This document shows positions 43,567-52,500 of a DNA stretch of 64,000 nucleotides, one piece after another (the stretch's first letter is position 1; the number at the start of each line of letters is the position of its first letter). The notes under the pieces were generated by a model that worked only from the letters and a program-made list of their open reading frames with translations, was not told the DNA's origin and ran no database searches. Origin of the DNA: Echinarachnius parma (Eukaryota > Echinodermata > Echinoidea > Clypeasteroida > Echinarachniidae); the NCBI GenBank assembly GCA_037951105.1, contig JBAMJV010001398.1, positions 248,001 to 312,000 on the forward strand, written 5' to 3'. The position numbers and the translations under genes are program-made.

Positions 43567-46500
43567 AGGGATGGTGTAATGGTGATTCCTTTCTCCATTC
43601 ATATACGAGTTTCCCTACAATTTGAATTCAGCTAATTTTCATATTCTAATGAATTATTTCATGTTTTTTACAAAAAAACAAAAGTAAAATTCTTCCAATA
43701 TCTCAGTAGCTTTTTTCCTCAAATGATACTTACAATCTGTTGATGGTTTGTCTCTCTCAGTTTGATGGTGACAATGGGTCCAGGATGGAGCTAGCCTACG
43801 GGTGTCTATGCAGTCAGCAGAACGAGGCCAAGGCAGTCTATAAAGACCTCACCAAGACCGACAAGAGGTTCCAAGCATTCATCAAGGTACAATCATTCTG
43901 CCATTCGCTACTTTAAGTACAGTCAAACTTGTGTAAAGTGACCAACCAAGGGAAACAAGAAAAATGGCCACTGTAGGCAGATAACCTCTATAAACAGGTT
44001 CAATTACATTTGGTATTCTCTGCAGTGGATCACATTTCAACAAAACATGCTTCTGTGTCATGATATGAAGCCAACAAGAAATGTGTTCATCTCTGTCTTG
44101 TTTTAACCTCACTCTAATGCAGAAATGCATGATGAAAGCATACAAACATTGCCATAGTGAAACACTTATCCGAGTTATGAATGCATGACTCTTCAAAGAA
44201 ACATATATATATTTCTTAAAGAAACATATATATATTTCTTAAAGAAACATATATATACTTCTTAAAGAAACATATATATTTCTTAAAGAAACATATATAT
44301 TCCTGAAAGAAAAAAATATATATATTCCTGAAAGAAACATATATATATATATTCCTTAAAGAAACATATATATTTCTTAAAGAAACATATATATGTTCCT
44401 TAAATAAACATACATATATTCCTTAAAGAAACATATATATATTCATAAAAGAAACATCTATATATATTCCTTTTCCTTCTGCTCACAGAAATGCAGCACG
44501 AATGCGCTATGCAGAAGGTGGACGATACCAGAGTGTATTCTGAGCGTGAGCTCCAGATTAACAAAGTATCAGCTACTCATAGAAGCCATTATCAAACCAT
44601 CCAAAGGTAAATTGATTGTTTTGGTTCAGATTAACATAATTCTATTGCACTTAAGTCATATTCAAATGTGATATGGAAATTAAAGATATGACATTTGTTT
44701 CTTTAAAGGGACCTAGTAACTTTGTTGGCCTGTGCAGAAAGTGATGAATGGTTGGTAAAATGTGTAGTTTTGTGATTTGATATGTCCTCTGAGCAATTGA
44801 TGTTATATGGCCAAGTAATGAGTGCAAATGCAAAGTGATATTCCCTAACTCATTGCACTGACTTTGTACATGGTTATGACTATCCAGTGGAGGAGAGTTA
44901 AATATGTGAACATTTTAATTGTAAATATCTTTTTAACGAAAGGGAAATTTGAAAGACCAAAACCTGTTCCATGCCTCTATTGGTAATATGGATACAACAC
45001 GGTATAAGAGAACCACTTTCTTATTAAGTTTTGTGGATTTGAACAATGTCACTAGATCCCTTCAGTAGTTTTACAACCTTTGTGAACTCATGAAGATATT
45101 CATACTTTAAAGTGTTTGCACTTACTTTATAAAGTTTGTACTGTCACTTATGTCGATGAATATGCATTTTATATGATTGTTGTATAATATAATTAATTTG
45201 TATCATTACGTGTTGTTTTTCCAGCAACGAAAGCTGACAAAGAAGATGTCCATGATTTGACCAAAGCCCTCAATTTAGTCAAGGTGAGTGCAAAGTTATA
45301 TGTGGATAATGTAGTAATTCTTTTAATGTTGTATAACTGGAACAAGAAATGTTATTCAATACTTTCAAAAATGTGACTGATTATTTTGCGGTAAAGACAA
45401 TATTTCTGAACAAGAACAAAACAATTGCCAGGAGAAAGTTTCTTGGTTGCTTTTTTAATTGTTATGATTTAATATTGATTAGTATTTGCAAATTTTAAGT
45501 TATGAGTTTCAAATTGTTGTCAACCCATCACAGTCCATCTGCCACAGTGTGAACCTGCAAGTACAGGAGAGGGAGCGATGGCAGAGGCTGATGGAGATCT
45601 ACAACAAGACCGACGCCAGGTCAACGGGGCAGCTCAAGAGCGGCAAGAAATTCAGGGTAAAGACATTATTATTATATAATTTGTTATGCTTTTTATGATT
45701 AATTGATTAATATGATTAATTGTAGATTAAAGGGATAGTTGAGTTCTGGTATAGAGGGCGCTACACAAAATAATTTTTTGTAAGATAAGGAAAAACGGAG
45801 TGTCAAATTCAAAAGAGCATACAATTTTAATGACAGAATAAACTTTATTTGATCAAAATCGGTTAGGAAATGGCTGAAATATCCATAAACATATTATTTG
45901 TAATAATTGTGGGGCCCCACAATTATGCGATAATTTTGAACCAGCCGTAAACATTTTTTTTTGAATGCTTCCTCTTTTCAAAAATTTACAAAAGAGATTT
46001 TTAATTAGTTGTTGATTATCTCTCTACCTAATCACTGTTTCAACAAAACATCACATGCACAATATTTTATTTTAAATGGTTGAAACCGAAATTTTTTTAA
46101 TAGAGAGTAGAGTGTCCTCTTGAGTTTTAACAGGCTTTTTACTTAGTCATTTGTAATTTTGTATTCCTTTCGAGCATGGTGGAGTTATAACTATTAGTTT
46201 GTAATGTAAGGGTGCAGGTTTGGGTTACTAAAATTCAGTTTGACCAAAAGTGTACTGTCTTTACCAGAACTCAACTTTAAGGGTTGTAGGTAAGGGGCTA
46301 AAGAACTCGCCCACGATAGATATGAAAATGAGAAAGAAGATATAATACGAAGGAATGGATGATATTTTTCCGGTAACACCACATAGTTTAGAGGGTGGGA
46401 GATGGGGTAGTCAAATAGAAGACTTGGTTCATGGGTTCTTTCTTGAATATATCCTAATTAATAACTGTGTTACATGTAGTTTTTGTAATGACTGGTGATA

Positions 46501-49500
46501 TGTTTAATGAAAATTTTCCCCATTTTTCTTGCAACCAACAGAAATCGGACCTGCTTCAGAACCGCAAGTTGTGTCACGAAGGGGAGCTGTACTGGAAGAA
46601 TGCCCGGGCTAAGCTGTGTGAGGTCCATGGGGTCTTACTCACAGACGTCCTTTTGTTACTGACAGAGAACAACGGCAAATACACCTTTGCCTCACAAGAT
46701 AACAAGGTATATAACACAGGAGTCCATTCATGTAGATACCCAGGTAACCGTAAACCCATATTTAACCCTAACCCTAACTCGGCCATTCAGAAAAGTCTTG
46801 ATCATAAGGCTTTGTTAAGTCCCTGATAACATACATCTTTCTGCTACTGATAGGAAACAAAAGCATATACAAAGATGATAATTAAGTATGTATAACGTTA
46901 GTCAATACTGCTTCATCCAGTCCTGGCTTCATCTATATATATATATATATATTTAAATGATGTCTTCAATATACTCTTGGCAAGGATGGAATATACTAAG
47001 AAGAAATAGTGAGCATTGAAATGGGTTTCAGGGAACGGCCACCATCAAAAGGGCATTGTGGCATAATGGTTAAAGCGTCCGTCTTGCAATCCAGAAGTCT
47101 TGAGTTAGCTTCCCAGTGAAGCCCAATATCAGTTTGCTCTTTTTCATGTACAGTATATTATATATTTCTGGTCAGTTTTCTCTATCTTTGAAGAAAAAAT
47201 TTCATTATGATTTCATTTTGTTCATTGTTTTCTACAGTTTTCTCTGTCTTTGAAGAAGAAATTTCATCATGATTTAATTTAATTCATTGTTTGCTACAGC
47301 CTGCCGTGATCCCCCTCCTCAAGCTGATGGTGCGAGAGGTTGCCGTGGACCAGAAGAACCTGTATCTGATCAGCCAGCACAAGGCGGGTCCCGAGATGTA
47401 CGAAGTGATGTGCATGACGGAGCACGCCCGCAAGGAATGGAAGAACAAACTGCTTGAAGCCATCGACAAGTGCCCGGCAGAAGGTAGGTTGTACTTGATT
47501 TAACAATTTGGATATAACATGTTACTCTGGTAGCAAATGCTTTGAGGGTCTATCACCATGTTATTGTTTAAATGAATATAAGGTTTAGGTTTGGGGTTAG
47601 GATTAGCTTTAAAATCTTAGTTGGTTTGTAAAATATTTAAAGTAGAGCAATTGTTACACTATTAAGAAAATTCTTATAGTAATTAAAGTGAGGGGACATG
47701 GTTAATGGAACCTGACCTTGGTTTGCTTTTGATGATTATATGTATGCTCATTCTTTTTCATTGTTTTAATTCACTTTAGTAATTTTAAAGATAAAGTATT
47801 ATTAAGGTGTTGGGATGGTTCTGATAATCTTTTGAATGTATAATTCAAATATAGTATGCTCATTACGGTAGAAATTAATAGAAAGGGTTGTCAAAATCAG
47901 CTAAATGCAGAATTATCGTTAGGAGAAATGGAGATGGTGAGAAACAAATTATTATGGTTTTGTGTTCTGTTGTGCTTGTTAGATGAAGGTGTGGAGGCGG
48001 ACGATGTCCCAGAAGTGGACAATGAGGAGGAGATGAGGAAGGAGGCTGAAGCCAGGGCGATCAAGATACAGACCCTGCTCCGTAAGTTACTTGATCTTAA
48101 TTATTTTAAAAAGTACAGTCATTAAATATCCATTTGTAAAGCTATCCTTGTCAATCTCCTAACCTACTGACTGGGACATGGTTTAAGTATATCATTAAAA
48201 TAATATCTGAAAACACACGCTATAAACTTTGTTTTTTAACTCCTTGAGTGGCAAGCTTGCATTTTTGCGAGTTACAATACACACAAATGCCATAGAGCAT
48301 TAAAATCCCTGGCACTTTAAGAGTTAAATACAAAATTAGTCAAATTAGTAAGTGGCAGTTAATATGATATGAACATTTTATCTCCATCTTTTGTGTCCAC
48401 AGAGTTGATGGATGAGAAGGACAAAGAGTTGAACAAGGTCATCTCAGACAAGCTGAAGCTGATGGGAGAGCTGACTGGCCTAGTCAGCAAGGAGGACTCA
48501 TTAGGATCGGTGAGTAGACAAACAAATATATATCATGACAATGATTCAATGGAGTCAAGGCCCAAACCAGCCCATGTTTCCATCAGCAAAGCACTTTATT
48601 ATAATTTGATACTTAATGGGCGTCTGGCTGGCATTTATTCCTTGTAATGCTAGTTAAAGTAGTTAAAACTAGTTAAAGATTCCCGGTTTATTTCAGAGCA
48701 GGAATCACATATTGATACAACATTATAAAAAAAACTTTTCTTTGTACATGATGGTTCAAAGACATTGTGTGAAATAAATTAGTGAATGTTTCTCTCTTCT
48801 TTTTCTCCATGTGTAATAAAATGCAATTGAAGATCCCAGTATTCAACATTCTTCTTCCATTCTGTATTTTTTCTTAAATCTAGTTAAAGATTCCTGTTAT
48901 TTCGGAGCAAGAAACACACCTTGATCAGACGAGAGACCTCATCCTAGCTGCAATGAAAGAAGGTAGGCATCCATACATTAAACATATCGCTACTTGTAGG
49001 CCACTTGAGTTATTGCACATACATGTATAATATCATTATAGGAGTGAGATGGACAATTATCCATACATTACTTTATCATACGTGACCGGCTATAGCAAAA
49101 CCCGGCACTTGTCGGTAATTCATGTTTTGAAGAAATTGGCATTTTAAGTTCACTCAATGTGTGTAAAAGACCTACATTGTATGATTGTAAAATTGAAACA
49201 ATCATATCTTCGCCAATTATTGACCAATTAGTTAGAACAAAGCATCAAATGAAAGCTTGTGATGAGGCCTTTCTAATGGTATGACAATCTACATTTTGAT
49301 TTTTACCGACAAGTGCAGGGTTTTGCTATAGCCAGTCACATATAGTCACTGTTATATTGCAGACAATTGTATTAATTTGGTATGAATTGAGATTTAATTT
49401 CAGTGTAGGTAAATGGGAGTTTTGTAGGTATTAGTTCCTGGACTGGTATGCTGTGACGTCACATGTAGGTTGCGCCTCCACACTCACTTTACGATCACTA

Positions 49501-52500
49501 CCCAACCTCTAGCGGAGGGCAACGTCATGTTGGTCAAATCCATGTCGTTCTCACTTGGAAAATGGGTAGTGATGCACTACAGGCATTTAGAATGACTACT
49601 GTCATGCATTTATAGATGAAAGGGTTATAACTGCACATTGCATGCACTGCAGTATACTTGTATTGAGTATAATTGAGAACTTTAGTTTGACTGTAGACAT
49701 TGGGTATTTGTTATTTTATTGTAAACTTTTGATTATTTGGGAAGCATGTGGATTTTCATTGGTACTTCTTTCTTCTTAGATGTATAAATTATGTAAATTT
49801 AGGCTGCACTTTTTTATTTTAATGACATCATCTTACATTCTGAATATTCATATGGATGTTTATTTGATTTAATATAGGTTATGATGTTACAGAGGTCCAT
49901 CTTAGAAACTTGAGACCGTAAACATTATACCTGTATTACCACTTTTATCACAAAGCACAGAGGTTTTTAAAATTTTATTCTATTTTCAGGAAGGGTTATT
50001 TAGAAAAATAGAGGATTCATATTTTAATCATTTATATCTTTTGCATGGGTATATTCTTCACAATACTATACTATTATGTAATCTATCCCTCACTTCTCAC
50101 ACCCCCCTCTCTATACCCCACCCCCAATGGTTACCAATATCTACACCCCATCTCACCCCTACTCCCCCTCTCCCCCCTCTCCTCCTGGTGTTGGTGAATG
50201 CAGCCCACCTATTGACGCGGTCTATGTATGCCAGTAGTACCGGGGGTCTGTCGCGGAGCGCGAGTAGTGTCGGAGAGCGGGTCAATCACGGGTCGGCGGC
50301 GTTACCGCGGAGAGCCGAAACCTTCAGCGGTTTCGATAGTTCGCAGAACGGTGAGAATTAACTGCGTGAAGGGAATTGCGATGGTAGCCTGTCGATGACG
50401 GCTCCAGAGATATCTTCGGCCAAATTTTAATAAATACTCAATTCAAATTGTCTTTTATGGGTAAAGGGAATTGCCTTTCTCCATACCAACTAAAATTATT
50501 TGGAACTTAAAAGTTTTTCTTGGTCCTTATTGTTTTCCTTCAACTAATTGATGCATGAATCAGGAGTTGGGTTTTCAAATTTCTCCTTTTACATTGAGAT
50601 ATTTAAGATTGAATTTGATTCAACTGTGTACAAATTCACTGTCATGATTTAGTTTGCATGATCCTTCATATCGTAATAAAAAAATACCATTATGATATCT
50701 TGGCTGTATGAATGGGTAGATGGCAGATGAATTTACCCACCCTGCACCAGTTATGGCAGGCTGTGGTAATGAAATGTAAAGTATCTTTAAATGAAATAAC
50801 TTTATACACTTAATTCTTAAAAAGCAATTATAGGTTTGAGAAGTTATTTATAATATCACAGCATAGCAAATATGTTCACCAATCATAATAGAAGATAATT
50901 CTGATCACAAAGTTGTATTACTCTGCACTTTAAAGACATAGTATTATTTGTCAAATATCCATGCATTATCCACACAATTATCTGTAATCCATGGTGCATT
51001 TTTAATATAGCCAATTTCTCACACAGTTCCCCACAATGATAATTTTAAGTGCTTTTGTTTGACCATTCACAATTTCTAGATTAGTCTCAGTTTGATGATC
51101 TGCATCTGTTTAAATAACAGTCAATTTATGATCAAATACAATTATGAAGCTAATTGATTTTTACATTATATTTTCGGACAGCGTTGTAATTTTCTTATAT
51201 ACAAATGACTGTATTGCAGATTAGCTGAAAAAACAAAAGTCACAATAACAATGTATTTAATTAAGAAGCTTGGCAATGCATGTACATGTAAGTCCTGAAT
51301 CTAGATTCTTGTGTAAGGGTCATGTTTTGCCAACTTATGACTACCCGACGGAAGGAAGTTTCCCAGTCCCTTTATCTGTAAACTTTCTTTTACTACTTCC
51401 ACTGGACCTAATGATAATATACATGTACAATGTACATCAACTGAAAGTCAAGGTGACTTGCAAAAGTGATGTTTAAGTTTTGATATAATTATTATCATTG
51501 TTTCTGATATTGCAGGTGTGTCCAACAAGAAGCGGCTAGTGGTGATCCAGTCGGACGCTGCGGCCCGCAGCAGCAGCTTCCCCAACCTGATGGGGTCGGC
51601 CTCCGAACAGCTGGCCGCCTTCACCCCACCCCTGGAGGCGCAGGAGGCCAGCTCAGAGGGGGATCTGGATACCCTTCCTACCCTACCCACCAGCCCCAAC
51701 TCCTCCACCACCACCACCACCATCACCGGCATATCCAGTCTGTCCACCACCCCTGCTCCGTCGGAGGGGGGTATGGAGGGTGTGATGTCACCGGGTCTTA
51801 GCCCCTCCCACCGGCCGACCAGGGAGAGGGACATGTCGCTCCCTGTGACGGGGAGGAGTCGGAACAGCGAGGCCAGCCGGAGGCGGGCGTTCACGCTGAC
51901 GGGAGGAGTGGTGAGTTTAGTTTGGTCATCAAGTGTAGACAGACTGATTTATTTCTCTTTGATCTAGGCGCCTAGGCATTAATTTAATGGACCTCATGAG
52001 ATTGTCTAAACTGATGTAGACAATTTTTCAATTAACCTCTAGAGATTTGTCTTAAATTTGATATAGAAATGTATTCAATGTATCTTTTCAGATTTGTCTA
52101 AACTGATGTAGACATTAATTTACTGAACCTCTAGATTAAATGTGCTAAATGAATCTAATGAGATTTATCTGTATGATTTGTCTAAACTGATATAGACAGT
52201 AATTTACTGAAACATGAGATCTGTCTAAGTTGATGAACTGATGTACACAGAAAGGGCAAAGCACCTATGTGGTCTAAATTGCTAGTGGCCTCGTAGAATG
52301 TTACAATTATTAGATAATATTAATTTTTTGTATCTGACCATCTGTTCTTTGTGTATTTTCCGTTGCTAGGAGCTTCCATCTGGGATCCCAGAGAGTGAGA
52401 TGTCAGACTTGCCTGAGGGACCTATCCCCGCTGACATGATCGAGAGAAGTGAGTTGTAGTTTGTATTGTCCACCTCATCTTGATAATCATGCTTTCTGTG

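Noticed and set aside
43219-43602. Long frames on both strands of Met or Ile runs.
   Set aside because: They are the GAT microsatellite read in two directions.
51448-51894. A 148-codon frame on the minus strand.
   Set aside because: It is antisense to RhoGEF exon 24, which has good splice sites and matching phase.
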